The notes: generated from the letters alone by a model not told the origin. Positions 18,805 through 32,016 are shown, counted from the first letter of the stretch. The stretch is 64,000 nt of DNA from Sanderia malayensis (GCA_013076295.1 RQOL01000876.1:1302001-1366000), one strand, 5' to 3'. Translations and numbers: made by a program.

Positions 18805-19376
18805 CTATGGAACGGCATGTAGCCCTGATTTGGCTTATCCCAGGTCTTATTTTTTGTAATATCTTAATTTAACAAATTACAGACATTGAATTATTTTTAG
18901 AATCACTTTCGATATCACCCCAAAAAGCTCAAATCTTCTGACATTTGTTTTGATCGGCTCGGGCCTAACCGCTCCGGGCGAAGAGTCCTTAGGCCCGAGT
19001 AGAGAAGCTGAGAGTCACACTTTGGGTTACAAGCTTGTTTAGTGCTTCTATTGCAGGAATAGCGTTTGATTTTAGCTTTAATCTCATCTTTAAAAGCTTC
19101 CCAATTCTCTCTTTACTTCAAAGCAAAAATCAGCGTTATAATGAACAAAATCCTGCTATCTGGTCGGTGGGTGCGAATGATGTCTGTCTCCTGAACTCCT
19201 AAAAAAGACCTAGTTCTGTTTGATTGGTTTTGAAATACATCAGCAACTTTATGAAACAATACTTTTTCGCAACACTGAGTAATCGTAGAATTGTAAATAG
19301 TTCTATGATATATCTGCTCCCAAGATACCCGTCATGTGTATGCTCGCTCACAGCTCGCCATGTCGAATTTCAATAT

Positions 19377-19675
19377 AGAGAGGTCCATGCCAGGAAATAT
19401 CTTATCCATTTTCCTGTCAAGGTTTCAGAGGTAGATTACGCTTTCTGGTCGCTTTTAGATCAAATTTAACTTTGGGGCCACCTAAATTTTTCCTTCACTT
19501 TCATAATGGCAGCAAAAACGAAATTGATGACGTCACAATACAATTTTTTTGGAAAATCAAAATTTTTCAAGTCTGATTAGTTCACTGAAAAGAGCATTAA
19601 AATCTGAATAAAATGGGTATAGGAACTTAGTATCTCCTAGTTATGGTAAACAATATAAGCCTTTGAGTAGAAATG
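19377..19675 (+). repeat. Left terminal inverted repeat of the 5.8-kb element
   Basis: Pairs with 24890-25183 in inverted orientation. Shared landmarks include catgccaggaaatatctta, aaattgatgacgtcacaata and cttagtatctcctagttatg. It contains a palindromic TGACGTCA-like word that could be a transposase or CREB-type factor site. Confidence 0.85.
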
Positions 19676-20121
19676 AAAAAATGTAATAAAAAGTTTATTC
19701 AATTTTAACCAGTTGGAGCAACCCAGCTTTCTATTACTAATGATCTATTGCCCTTTCATCAGAACATCACTTTGTTATTTATACACAGCTGTGCAAATAA
19801 TGCGAGACTTCCGTTTCTCAGAAATCTTCAACAATTTCTTTGCTCAGCTCAGGAGGAAGGAAATTTAGATCAAGAGAAAATTTCGTTAGTATTAACTCAC
19901 CACAGAAGCGATTTCAAACTTTTTGGAATATTATTGATCATCCTTTTCAATTTGAATGGATTCAGAGTTGCTCTGACATGAGAAAAATAAAGGTAAACTT
20001 GAAATGCGCCTAATATGCTTTTTTAGAATATTATTCCGTTGTTGGCTTGTGTTTTCAAATTTGTTTCAGCGGCTGTTACGCTTTACTTCAAATATTTTCA
20101 AAACTCAACTTGTTTTTTAGA

Positions 20122-23100
20122 ATGACGACGAGCAAAGCATTTCTCGATGTGGGACTTGCAGAGAGAGACAAATGCATTCTTTGTAATTCGATTACTGATG
20201 ATCGATATGTAAAAATCAAGAATGATGGTTTAACAACTTTAAATCAACTTGCTGATCGATGGCAAGCCTTGGATGATAGGCTCTGCACGGAATACCCGTA
20301 TGATGAATTTAAACAGGCCAAAAATCGCATACCGTCCGAAATAGGAACAGAGGATGTGGTTGCACATAGTACATGTAGAGTCACATTCAGAACTCGAATC
20401 AAGAGGAAAGAAGAACAAAATGAGAAATTAGAGCCCCTGCCAGTCGCAGATTGTGATGTAGATGAAGCTACTTCTACGAACCCGAATCTCAAAATAAGCA
20501 GAAAGAAGGGCAGACCTAAATTGCTGTGCTTTGTATGCAATGAGGAAACAGATTACGACCAAAGACAATACAACAAAGGAGGACTTGGTAGATGTAGTGA
20601 ACTTCTTTCCGCAAACAAATTGCAGTCGCAAATGAGAGCCAAATTATTGCAAGAAAATGACAAATTCTATGAGGCTGCAAAGCGCTTAAATATCATTCTT
20701 AGTGGCGCAGTTTGCGATATCTTTGCAGCAGATATATACTATCATAAAAAATGCTATGCAAATTTTGTTTACAGCTACGAAATCAAACCTTCTGAAGAAG
20801 AAAAGAAGATCATCGAGGAAGAAATAACGAACAATTTCCTGCGAAAATTCATACTTAGAGCAATAGAAGCAAAAGAGGCATTTTTAATCACAGAACTTTT
20901 GAAAGATGTAGGAGAAATCAGTGAAGAATATGGATTGAAAGAGGCACCGATAACTTTGAAACATACTTACCAGGTGAAAGCAAAATTGATAGAACAATTT
21001 GGAGACAGAATTGAATTCGGTAAGGTGGGAAGAAGTGACGTTGTATATCCTAGTGGTGCGAACCCACTTCAATATTCATTAGCAACACTCCATGGACGTG
21101 GACTTAGGGAAGATGACTTAGTGAAGGCCCTTGCGAAATTAGTAAACCGAAAGTTGTCAGGAAAGGAAAGACAATCCTGGCCTCCTGATCCTAAAGAGCT
21201 TCTCTCGTCGCTTGATAACTCTGGCCCACTTCGATGTCTCTACAATGCCATATCATGGTCGATAAATCCAAAGAGAGAGAAAAATGAGCTTGGGTATGCA
21301 AAAACTGCCAGCGAGTCCCAAGCGGAGAAAATAGCAGCAATAGCTGAATGCTGGGAAAGATTAATAACAAACGAGCGAACACCAACTGCCACGGCGTTGA
21401 GTTTGACTCTCCACAGAGTAACTGGAAGCAAAGAAGCAACCAAGCTTTTGCATCACTGTGGGATGGGGATCTCGTACACAGATGTGCGCTTGCTGACAAA
21501 CAAATGGGCACAAGCAATATCAATGGATCACAAAAAGATGCTGCCTCCTGGTTTTACCACAGGAAGAAGTGTTCATATCACATTTGATAACTCGGATGGA
21601 AAACAGCAAACTATTACAGGTGATCATACAACTCATCACACCACTGGCACTGTTTTCCAAATGAGGCAGCCAAAAGAGACACAGGTAGTGATAGATAACG
21701 AAAAACAACCTATACTCACAGATGAAGGAGAAGATGAATTCAATTATGGGCACTATAAGATACCAAAGAAAAGAGCTTCGCCTCCATCTTTCCCAGAATT
21801 TGAAGATATCTATTCAAACACAGATCATTTAAAGAAGTCTCTTCATAAAGACATTGCTTGGGTGGTTGTAGGAGCTGTTCATGACAGTTGCATTAAACAA
21901 ATCTATCCAGGTATGGATGGAAACGATATGGCTCCGGTCGGCTCATGGACGGCCTTTAATATAGATACAACAGGTGTGGAAACAACAAAGTGCAAGCTAG
22001 AGTATTTACTAGTAGTTCCGTTCCCTCCAACAGACAATATCATTAAATGGTACATGAATATGATTATGCAGATGGCAGACGACTTGCAAATAGAACACAT
22101 TTTCGCACATGCAGATGAAGCTATTTACAGCAAAATGTTAATGATAAGTTGGCTGCATAAAGGGGAGTATGACAAAATTGTACCCTTAATTGGTGGCTTC
22201 CATACCGTGATGGTATGTTTAAAAATTATGTACAAAAAGTACGGCTGTCTCGGTTTGAAAGATTGGTGGATAGACGCAAATGCAATCGCTGAAGGATCTG
22301 CTACTCAGGCAATCGAAGGGCGTCACTACCACCGTGGCTTGCGTCTTCATAAACAGTCGTTCAACGCTCTTCTTCGATGCAAAATGGAAAATGAGAATCA
22401 TTCCTTTAATGAAGCATTAACCACAAAGCTCGCTGACCTGCGCTGTGAACCAAGTGCTGCAGCCCTTCAATTAGTTACTGAGGACACATGTTTTCAGATG
22501 CTGTGTAAATCCTTACTCAAGGCGGAGGCGAGCACACAATCTCAAATGATGATAGAATACCTGAAAGATGTCTCAGCAATGCTTGCATTAGTGCGCTCTG
22601 TGCGGGAGAAAAGTATAGACCTTCACCTAGCAGCTGAGAGGGCCTTACTCCCAAAGTGCTTTGCATTTGACCATGTAAACTATTCTAGATATCTTTCTGC
22701 ACAGCACGTAAATTTACAGTCAATAAAGATCAATAATCCTGCAGCATGGGAAGATCTTGAATTAAATGGGTTTGGTGGATCATTGACGGGGAAACCATTT
22801 TCGACAATTCACGGTGATCTCATAACTGAGGTAACAATCAATAGAGAGGTCAAGGTTCGAGGCGGGCCCATGCAAGGCGGGTTCAGTACAAATGAACGCA
22901 CAACAGACGCTTTCATCAAAACCAGTCACATTATAGCAAATATTCGTGGAAAATTGAAAGAAAAGCTAAATGTACTCACTTCGTCAGTTCACAAAGAAAC
23001 AACATTTGGATCACGTACAGAAAACGAGAAAGCAGTTTCTAACCTAACAAAACAACTTGAAAGTTACTTCAATCCATTTTTAGACGGCCCTGCAAGACAT

Positions 23101-24654
23101 ATGAAGTCCGGCCAGGAAATACACCAAAGTGTTGTCGATGGACTTTTAGCTTCAAGCTCTGTTGGAGAGATAGCTTATTTAGAGTTTGTCAACACTAGAA
23201 TAAAAGCACCGAATAACAGAGTTAGTTTGTTTGAAAAAATACCAAGACAAAATATCAAGACAGGAATGGAAAAAAAGAAATCTGTTTCAAAGGCAGTGAA
23301 TATATTGAAGGAAGATCGTCAAGCTTTTGGATTGATGGTTGGAAAGGTTTCAAGCCCTGAAGAAGCACTGCGGTATCCATTAACGACGGTTTCCTTAGCT
23401 TTGGCAACACCCGATAAAGATTTACGGCAAGGTTCCAAAGCAGCATTTCGGAACTTTTTGATGGAAGAAGCCAAATCTATTTGCAAGGAACCTCCTCAAT
23501 TTGCCGATTGGCTCGTCGCTGGAATGGCAGCAGTAAAAGCTGTTCCTGCTAAGGAAACTTGGGGTAAATATGCAGATGCCTTACTTAAATTATGTATGCC
23601 TGATGTTTCAGCAAACGCACAAAGTTTGGCAATCATATTTGACTCCTATCGTATTAGCACAATCAAGCAGTTGACGTAGAGTCGTCGTGGTACACCTGGA
23701 AGAAGAGTACATATTACAAGTATGGAGCAGATTATGCCAAAAGGCAAAGATTGGGATGCGTTTCTACGCAACAGGGAGAACAAGATCGAGTTAGTTCAAG
23801 CACTAGTTAAACACTACACTAAAGAGAATAACCGGGCAACACTGAAAATCCCTTTGATGATAACAGAAGAAGAAAAGACCTGGATAATTCGTCAAACAGG
23901 AACCGAAGAACTTGATAGTTAAAATCACATCGAAGCTGACACGAGAATAATTCTGGAAGTGTCAAAGTCAAATCGTCCTGTAGTTGTAAAAGCTGCTGAT
24001 ACAGATATTCTCGTTCTAATGTGCTACGCGTTTAGTGCCTGCCAGCCTGTTGAAGAATGGATGATGAAGATAGACTCGGACAGATATGCTAGCATCAGTT
24101 GCATTCAGAATCATTTTGGTCACGATGTGTGCTCTATTTTGCCAGCTTATCACAGTATAGCAGGCTGTGATACAACATCTTTTCCTTATGGTGCAGGAAA
24201 GACAAAACCATTTAAAAAAATGGTAAAGACAAAGTCAAACAATCTGCTATCAGATCTCGGAAGTAACGATAAATCGTTTGAGGATATTAGTAAAGCTGTG
24301 AAATTCTTCCATGAAATCATATACAATGGAAATAGCAAAGAGTCGATAACTGAAACTGGGCCGAAAATGTACCAGAAGCAAAAAACAAAATCCAGTAGTA
24401 GCCTTATCCCGGACGAGAGTAGTGTTGCTGAACATGTAAAACGGAGTGACTTGCAAACTCTCATATGGAAGCAGTGTCTGTTGCAAAATATAGTGACCCC
24501 AACCTTGGAAAACAGAGGCTGGAAAGAAGAAAATAATGAAATTATGCCTGTATGGTACACGGGGAATCAACTCCCACCTTGTCTAAACAAGAAGGCACAA
24601 AAAGTCGCCGCAAAATGGGTAGCAGCCAACCTCCCACAAAGAGAAGGAAAGTGA
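20122..24654 (+). pseudogene. Giant transposon protein with zinc-like modules, transposase-like core and nuclease-like C terminus
   Basis: One frame from ATG 20122 to TGA 24652-24654, about 1,510 codons, interrupted by only TAG at 23677-23679 and TAA at 23920-23922. The open part can be read upstream from 20047, but I prefer MTTSKAF as start. Visible (numbered from 20122): CxxC 18-21 with HSTC 82-85, and CxxC 136-139 with HKKC 208-211, a duplicated zinc-binding-like module; then IDTTG (D615), HADEAIY (D665) and the AEG...IEGRHYHRG region (E724/E732), which could be a DDE-type triad (inference). After the second stop come EADTRIILEV, AADTDILVLM and YHSIAGCDTT, a pattern I associate with PIN/FEN-like nuclease-fold proteins widespread in cnidarian genomes. 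Past the TGA, a shifted frame keeps a basic patch (PTKRRKVKRSKN) and a Ser/Asp-rich tail to about 24842, implying frameshifts near the C terminus. Confidence 0.78.
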
Positions 24655-24889
24655 AACGCAGCAAGAATGAACATTCAGCTGACGATTTGTCTTTTGAAGA
24701 CAATGGCTATGAGGCACAATGGGAGATATCGTCATCAGAAGATATCTAGAAGATACTTTCTCCGGCAGCGATAATAGTTCCTCTGACGATATGTCTTCAA
24801 GCTCATCTGAACCTGAATCAAGCTCTTCATCAGATCTGTACTGAGCAAAATACACTTAAAATCAACTTTCCAAATTTTTTTACATTTAT

Positions 24890-25183
24890 ATTTAAAGGCT
24901 TATATTTTTTGACCATAACTAGGAGATACTAAGTTCGTATACCCATTTTATTCAGATTTCCATGCTCTTTTCAGTGATCTAATCAAACTTGAAAAATTTT
25001 GATTTTTCAAAAAAGATTGTATTGTGACGTCATCAATTTCGTTTTTGCTGCCATTATGATAGTGAAGGAAAAATTTAGGTGCCCCCAAAGTTAAATTTGA
25101 TCTAAAAGCGATCAGAAACCGTAATCTACCTCTAAAACCTTGACAGGAAAATGGATAAGATATTTCCTGGCATGGACCTGTCT
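24890..25183 (-). repeat. Right terminal inverted repeat of the 5.8-kb element
   Basis: Inverted partner of 19377-19675. The two arms differ at scattered single bases and small indels, so the insertion is not brand new. Confidence 0.85.
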
Positions 25184-25501
25184 AATAGAAGGAAGCCTGC
25201 TTGACGTTGCACACACCACGTTTGATGACATCGCGGTGATGTTCTTTTTTCGCATAAAAATGGTCAAAATTGTCTACTTTGAAGGTTAATAGAGAAAAAA
25301 GTATACATAATTTGCAAATTTTATTCACGCCACGTTAATCAGTGCATTGAAATCAATATATTTTTGAAATAAAAACACCATGTAAAAATTCGTTGCATTA
25401 GCACTTTCAGGGATATCAAAATTGCACGAGGGGCCCTTGCTCCCAATATTCAGAAATCGATTTTTAAGTGCCGTTTTTTAGTTCTCCAGTAGCAGCCTAA
25501 A

Positions 25502-25760
25502 GCCTGAGTCAAACGCACTCTGTATTTTACTGAACAATACCGAACATATTGTTAACAGTGTTGCATGCTTTAGTAATGTGCTGGTCAAACACACTGAACA
25601 ACTCCACTGAACAAGGCTGAACATCTCCAGCTCTAAATCGAGGTCTTGTGGCGAAAAACAGTATTATCACTAACACAGATAATCACTTCATGTACGCACG
25701 CACGAATTGAACAAGTGTTCAGTATTGTTCAGTGAAATATTCAGTGCGTCTGACACAGGC
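25502..25760. mobile_element. MITE with ~45-bp inverted ends, copy B
   Basis: Ends GCCTGAGTCAAACGCACT and the complement of GCCTGTGTCAGACGCACT. Both continue into tatttyactgaacaatac. A 102-bp version occupies the same site in copy C (41773-41874). Confidence 0.75.
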
Positions 25761-25914
25761 TCAAGAATGGCCCCTTTTTGTGTTCCCTTTATCCCTGTTC
25801 CTCTTCCCCATGTTTCAATCCTCCCAACTTCCCAGGGGGGCCTATTGAGGTTCAACAGCTTCATCCATGTGCATTAATACTGGCCATAAATCTGGCTGAT
25901 TTTGTGAGACATAC

Positions 25915-27221
25915 CCCAGCCAATTGCAGCATAAACTTTGTGGTTCGTCCATCTTGTTTGGAACACAAGGACTATGACGTTGAATAAATTGATGCCCTCA
26001 ACAAGCATCCAGGAAAATGTTGCCATTGAAGCGCAGTATTGAAGAATGAGAAATGTTGTGCAGATACCCTGAATAAAACAAATACAGCTTCAGTCATAGT
26101 GAAAAAGACAACCTGAAAAGGATTCCAGCTGCATCATGAACCAGTTTAAAAAAAGAGTCGTTGACAGATATTTTAATTAGTTAGATGCAATAACCTTCAA
26201 CTTGTTGAAGTTTGCATTAATTGGCATAGATATAGATATATAGTGCCTTCATTGGTGTGGGAGGCAGAGGAGGGCCTGGGGGCACGTACCCCTTCTGTTT
26301 TTGCAAGAATTGCCTCTTCCTTGATTAACCATGTCACGTGTTAGGTCCTGTGTGCCCCCTACTTGTTAATATGCTCCAACGCATCTGGCATTTTCAATGA
26401 ATTGTTACATCAAGTTGTCAAAGAATTTGGTCTTTGTTGTCGTTACTGTCGTTACAGCTGACGTGACATCAAACAACGGTCATAATTCAATTATATGTTT
26501 ATTTATCGTATTTATATTTATATTTATATTTTATTTATATGATAAACTCTCACCCTTTTTCTCTTTAAGTCTCGTTCTATCCAGCTTCCAAGTACATAAA
26601 TAAAGGTGGAAATCACTCTTGCAACAAACAGGTTCTTGTGTATAAAAAGTTTTGTTGTCAAGGGAACACTGCAATAAGCAAAAACAATTTAACTTCTGCT
26701 AAGGATATTTGGATAAAAAGAATAAGACTGTGACATAAAAGCATTGAAAATGTTTTCAGGCACTTCAGTCAGAGGTACCAAAGTAGAGTGAGAGAATTGA
26801 TGCAAACTTAGGCCTTGACGTAGCTACCAGCGTAAACTGAAAATACGAGACATTTCTTTTTATTATCAATTGTTGTTGCACATATATGATTCAAGCTTGA
26901 TACATTGGCCATTGCTTAGCTAACTTCTTTTGCATTCGAAAGTTTTAAGTTATATAAACACGTCTCTTAGACATAATGCAAACAAAACACTCGAATTTCA
27001 GGTTTTCTGCATTGAGATTTCACTGTATTTATTTAAGCTATAAAACATTATTTCTTCGCATTATAAAATTATACTCACTTAAATCCAAATAGCAAGATTA
27101 CGGCTATTATCAAGGCCAGCAGTGAGATCATTGCAAAGCTAATGTCCATGATGAGTTGTACTTTAATATGAGTATCAAGGGCCTTTTTCTTTACTTTCAA
27201 TTTAACTTGGACAACCCGAGC
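25915..27221 (-). CDS. Copy B exons 14-16: TM1-TM3
   Basis: 27079-27221 (TM1), 26554-26668 (TM2, ending AGG|gtgaga) and 25915-26068 (TM3 with ATFSWMLVEGINLF). All open. The next coding exon (TM4) is 8 kb further down at 17835-17901, beyond the nested transposon block. Confidence 0.8.
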
Positions 27222-27399
27222 CTGTAAGAAAGTCAAATTTATCTTCCTAATTCAGTGCTATTGAATGTTTTTAACTTCATTTGTTATCAAATCTTTGAAT
27301 TTGCTCAAAAACTTAAATGGTTATATGTGTATATCTCTACGCAAGGCCTATTAGCACATTAAAAACAACTATCAAGTAGAATTTTTTGTATAAACATAC

Positions 27400-29892
27400 C
27401 TTAATTGATTGATTTCTCTCATTTGTTCCATTAGAGAAGCCAAACATGGTGATTCCAGGCTTGGGTCCTCCACGTCCCTTATAAACAAAACACAATTAAC
27501 GCAAGCAACCGAGAACTCTGATCAAATCTTTGCAATGGAGAATTGGACAAGAGAATAAAATAGCAGCAGGTAGGTATACTACTAACATAGCTACTAACTA
27601 CACAAATGCAAGTATAATAATGTTAATCACGAGAGAACCAAATGCCCTTGATACTGGTATAAGCCATATAAGCAATTTGGCTTGCCAGTTAAAGGCTCTA
27701 AGACCATCCAACTCTCGTTGAAAGAAGTAGCGCAAAGAGCTAAGATCTAAACTGGTTTTTTCACAGTCAGATGTAGCCACTTGATTCCTTTGGTTTACTA
27801 CATACCTTTCCTACCTGTAGAGAATCGATATCTGTGCCTTGTAAGGTATTTTTCTGTGGAAGAAACGTAAGCTTATTAAATCAGTAATTTGTAATCTTCT
27901 ACTTTCTCCCATCTTCTTGATAGCTTTTGAAATGAAGAAGTCTTCGTTACATCTAGATAATGTTTAATCAAAACATTGTTCAGTAAAGCAGCTCATGTAA
28001 CGATACATTTCGTAAGTTGCTGTGAAAAACGTTAGAGAATTGTTTTCATAGGGTTTTTGACATTGGTCAACGATAAGAAGTCCTGTTTCTGATCCAAGGA
28101 TCGAAGAGAAATGGAAAATTTGATTTATTTCAAAATAAAAATGGATAGTTTATTTACATCAGGAAATAAGATGTCTTGTAAAAAACCAGAATGGTATAGT
28201 GACCATGTCTTGATGGCTGCGCTCCTACGTATCCTGAAAGAAGAAAGAAATAAACGTTTATGTTTTATTAAAATTGATCAGGAAAGCTCATGGTCAAGTG
28301 TAACTTGCATACGCCTGGCTATATACGCCCATATTACTTGGCTGCATATACACTCGGCCCGTTCCATTTGGAACCGTTCAAAAATGAGCACGGATAGGCT
28401 TATCATTTCAATGGGACTTATTGGAACCGTTGGAAATAGAGCTGCTTGCCGACCCTGCCACATTGGATTACTTAATAAAAAGTTCCGTTTGGAACCGTCC
28501 CCTTCAAGTTCTCGTTACAACGTGTGGATCGGTTCCAAACAATGGTTCCAATTGAGTACAGATGGAAAAAAAGGCCGTAGTATTTCCCAGGCCGAGGATT
28601 TTTCAAAATGTCTTTTTTGTTATTTCAATTTTTGGTGCCATATCAATAAATTTTTCATAGTTTTCTATTCTTGAGCCCTTTTGTTCAACCACTATTGTAT
28701 TGTAGTAGCTATTAGATTTTATGAGTTATGGAGCCCAACATCAGATTATTTGCTATTCTGTATCAAATCAGGGTACAATGTCAACTTATATATGAGATGT
28801 GTGTCATGGCAGCTGTTATGCAAATTTCGTGAAATTAGACGAAAGACAATGCTAGCTAAAGAAAAAGAAGGCTGAGAGGGATGCAAAACGGTTTTAGGTT
28901 AGGCCAGGAAGAATGCTGCTTCGCAATAGTCTACGCAGCACAGTTCCGTTGAGTTCCAAAAAAACCGTATTTCTTCCAAACCCGGGTAAAAACATGGCCT
29001 ATCCGTACATTCGTTTTCATTTGGAACGGTTCCATTAAGAACCACAGAGCTCATCCCCTGTAAACGCAGCCGAAGTTTTAATACTGCAAAATGGCAGACC
29101 CATGGCTAGAATGTTTAAGAAAGATTGTAAAGTTGCATGAAGAAAGAGACATGTCAAAATGCTGTGCTTACTCATTAGCTAAACGATATCTTCTTTTGAA
29201 AAGCTTCCATTTTGATTTCAATTCGTCATGTGCCTGGTTGGAAAGGACATTAAAGGTTGAATTCTTTAAATTAGATCAACTACCCCTGTGTCATTAAGAT
29301 ATAAATCAAGTTGCTTACATCAGCTTCATTGCACCACCGAGGTCGATCCAGGATGTTGTAAATAGCCTGTGGGGATAAATTTATAAGACTTTTTTAACTA
29401 ATTTAACAAATTGATTGCAACAAATTTGTTTATCTTGTTTGTGTTTGTTGAGTTGGGAACAATTGGATGGTTATGGTTTGTCAAAGGTCCTGTTGCAATT
29501 CTCCACGGGGTATAACAAAGCTTTCGCTTTTCATTTACCAACGATCTCGTCGAAATATATCTAATTGAATTCTACGCCAAAATGTATTGCAAGAACAACT
29601 CTTTTCATATTTCAAGCAAAGACATCACGGATTAATTATGGTTGATGCACAACATTATTAATTTATCAATTACTAATATAATTTTTTTGTCTCCCACTCT
29701 CACCTGGCTAAAGTCTGTAATATTGGACATTTGATAAGGGGTTTTTTCGAAAGTTACATTCATAGCTTTGTCTATCAGCACCATGGCCAGCTGTATTGAT
29801 CTTTTTTGGCTGACGGCGTGAACAGAGTAATAGTATATTTGCCATGCGTTTTCTTTCAACATCACTGCAGTCACATTGTCTGTTGACAGTTC
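27400..29892 (-). CDS. Copy B exons 8-13: GAIN-position and juxtamembrane exons
   Basis: Exons 29704-29892 (ELSTDNVTAVMLKENAW...), 29319-29366, 29172-29233, 28158-28233, 27815-27853 and 27400-27477 are open with matching phases. The last is 78 nt, one codon longer than in A and C. No GPS-like motif is visible. The intron between 28233 and 29172 carries a MITE-like insertion (28340-29071). Confidence 0.62.
28340..29071. mobile_element. MITE-like insertion in a copy B intron
   Basis: Starts GGCTGCATATACAC and ends with the complement of GGCTGCGTTTACAG. Internally it repeats ttccatttggaaccgtt-like words in both orientations. A and C have no such block. It seems to have replaced about 100 bp of intron. 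No target duplication seen. Confidence 0.5.
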
Positions 29893-30460
29893 CTTCAAAA
29901 ATCATAACTCTGACATGAAATTGTTGAGCAAAATTAAAGGCGGAACGAAGAAAATTTGAATCTCTGTGTTCAAAGTAGTTGTTGCAAAGACATCCATTTT
30001 CCTAAAAAACGTTTTGCTATGATATTAGCTACGTTTACAGACAGAGGCATGGTTAAATGTGGGAGGGGGGATACAGAGGGCGCTGTATCTTCCAATCTTT
30101 TGTATGTCGGCACAAATGTCTTGTCGCAAAATGATGAAATTTTGCAACGGCCTTGCTTTGTTTTGAATTCGGCGAATTTTCAGTGAAACGAAGAAAAGAC
30201 TGTCACTGTAACACCCCCCTTAAAATGTTAAAAATGAAATTCTACCTCCATGATTGTCGGTTCTTTTTTTGTGTATTGACATTGACAATAGTCCAGCATG
30301 GGCCAAAATGCGCCACTTGACATTGTCATGGTACAAATCCTGCGTAACACACCTTAAAGAGACAATAGCTAGATTATACTGGGCTAATTCCTCATATACA
30401 AATTGCCCCTTTCTACTGACTCGTCTATTAGTTGTGTACAGATTATTGACATTTGGCTAC

Positions 30461-30655
30461 CTTTCCAGTGTGAGTTCACATGAAAGCAGGGAAGATATTT
30501 TGTAACATTGACTGCCGATCGTCTCCAAATAAACTTCTTCTTCATGATTTTTACAGCAATTGATTTACAATAATCTATAAATAGAGATATAGGTGATAAA
30601 TCAGCAATTGAATAAGTCTAAACATTGAAGTTTTAAAATCTCAACTTGTCCGTGT
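30461..30655 (-). pseudogene. Decayed exon 6 of copy B
   Basis: Clearly homologous to 9260-9466 at both ends, but about four extra bases near 30612 shift the frame into a stop, and the 5' part with the acceptor is diverged. This, rather than the transposon, is the clearest coding lesion in copy B. Confidence 0.65.
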
Positions 30656-31041
30656 GCTTAACTTCTTCCACTTAAGATTAATTGATTCAGACAATTATTT
30701 TATCAAGGTACTGCTATATAACGAAGCCCTTTGTAAAGTGAAGGTTCTGTGGCTAACAAAGTTGCCAAGTTGTGATAAAGAAATCTGGAACATGGTGATG
30801 TACCAAACACAATACCTCGTTTTTAAGTAAACAAGTAAATTGACTGTTTATCGTGGGGAAATATTCAGATTTTACAAGTGAAATTTCTTGAAATATTGCC
30901 GAAAAACTGATTATTGATATTCAACAACATTGGCAATTTTTATCAAGATTATTATTATTTTATCAAGATTATTATTCATCGTGAGTAAATATTTATTGAA
31001 AAGCATTGACAAGGTTTTATTAAAAATATTATGACACTTAC

Positions 31042-32016
31042 AAGTTGAGCAGTGAGCTTCATCCGTTTTATTTTTGCAATCGTTCACTCCGTCGCAATCT
31101 TGTTCGCGTGAAATCAGTTTTGTTTCGTCTCTACACATTTTATATACACTACCGTATTTCTGAAAGAACCTTTCTTTGTCTGAAACAAAAAAATTATCTG
31201 CAAACTTTGCAATTCTCGTACATCGCTACACTTGCCCACGAGGTAATGAAGTAAAGTAAGCGGAACAAAATTACAATGGAATGAAGTGAATATGCAAGGC
31301 TTGAGTATGCTTGTTCTTGCAAAGGCCATTAGTAATAATGATCGAAAGTCAATAAATCAATAGGTCAAAAGTTGATAGATATGGGTCAAAGGTTTTGGCT
31401 CAAGGGATCAAAGGTCAACCGATCACAGGTCAGAGGGTCAAGGGTCAAGGGTCAGTCAAGAAATCAAAGGTTAGTGCATAAAATGAGGAATACTGGGCTT
31501 TCCACGAATGAAGCATATTATCTACTGTACTTACCGGGACAAATTGCACAGAAGTCGGATGTGGACAGGCTCTGACACCAGGGTGTGCGAATAAAATTGC
31601 GTTTCACTTCACTCTTTGCTGTATACGAGTAATTGCAACCATTTGCGATCCACGATGAGCCGATTGGGGGACTCAGGTAACAATTCAAAGAAACATCTCT
31701 TTGGCATTCTGTAAGCAACATCAAGTCAAAGCAAAGAATATTTATGTTTATTGTTAAGCTTTATTTCTGGGTATACATGTATGGCTGATACCTTTTGAAA
31801 CACTTTGGGCTGTCTCGTTGCATGAACTGCTTGATAAACACTTCTTGTATTTATGAAATATTTTGGTTTTAGGAATGCTACTATTCAACCTAACCGAATA
31901 GATGCAACTTATTACGTGTGTATCAAAACATAGACATTTCATGCAGTAAGGCATATTTCCAAAACCAACAAAAGAATTCTTTCCATTTTCTAGTCGTTGA
32001 TTCTGAAACGTGCAAC
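31042..32016 (-). CDS. Copy B exons 3-5: VWC-like, Cys-rich and LDLa modules
   Basis: Exon 31792-32016 (225 nt, four codons longer than in A and C) has CMKCLCFDTHVISC. Exon 31535-31708 has ECQRDVSLNCYLSPPIGSSW, with one Cys changed to Tyr in NYSYT. Exon 31042-31179 carries the LDLa core CDGVNDCKNKTDEAHC. All three are open and in phase. Confidence 0.7.

Larger units (their letters stand above)
19377..25183 (+). mobile_element. 5.8-kb DNA transposon with ~295-bp terminal inverted repeats
   Basis: The left end (AGAGAGGTCCATGCCAGG, 19377 on) and the right end (complement of AGACAGGTCCATGCCAGG, ending 25183) match, with few differences, over roughly 295 bp to about 19675 and back to about 24890. 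The site without it is preserved in copy C near 41137. AATA occurs at both borders, so a 4-bp target duplication is possible but not certain. Between the repeats is one very long gene on the plus strand. I cannot place it in a named superfamily. Confidence 0.8.
18083..25407. mobile_element. Inverted-repeat element in copy B, interrupted by younger insertions
   Basis: Ends are AAAGTGCTAATGCAAC and its complement. Removing 19377-25183 and about 600 bp around 18230-18850 leaves sequence homologous to the 763-bp element at 40901-41663, but in the reverse orientation. Directly left of it lies AAGTATGGCGACTT (18069-18082). It has no coding capacity. Confidence 0.75.

Noticed and set aside
24186..24570. 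Minus-strand ORFs within the large transposon gene
   Set aside because: Shadow frames of the plus-strand coding sequence, which carries all recognisable motifs.
28111..28674. Plus-strand 187-codon ORF in copy B
   Set aside because: It is antisense to a receptor exon and runs into a MITE-like block; not conserved in A or C.
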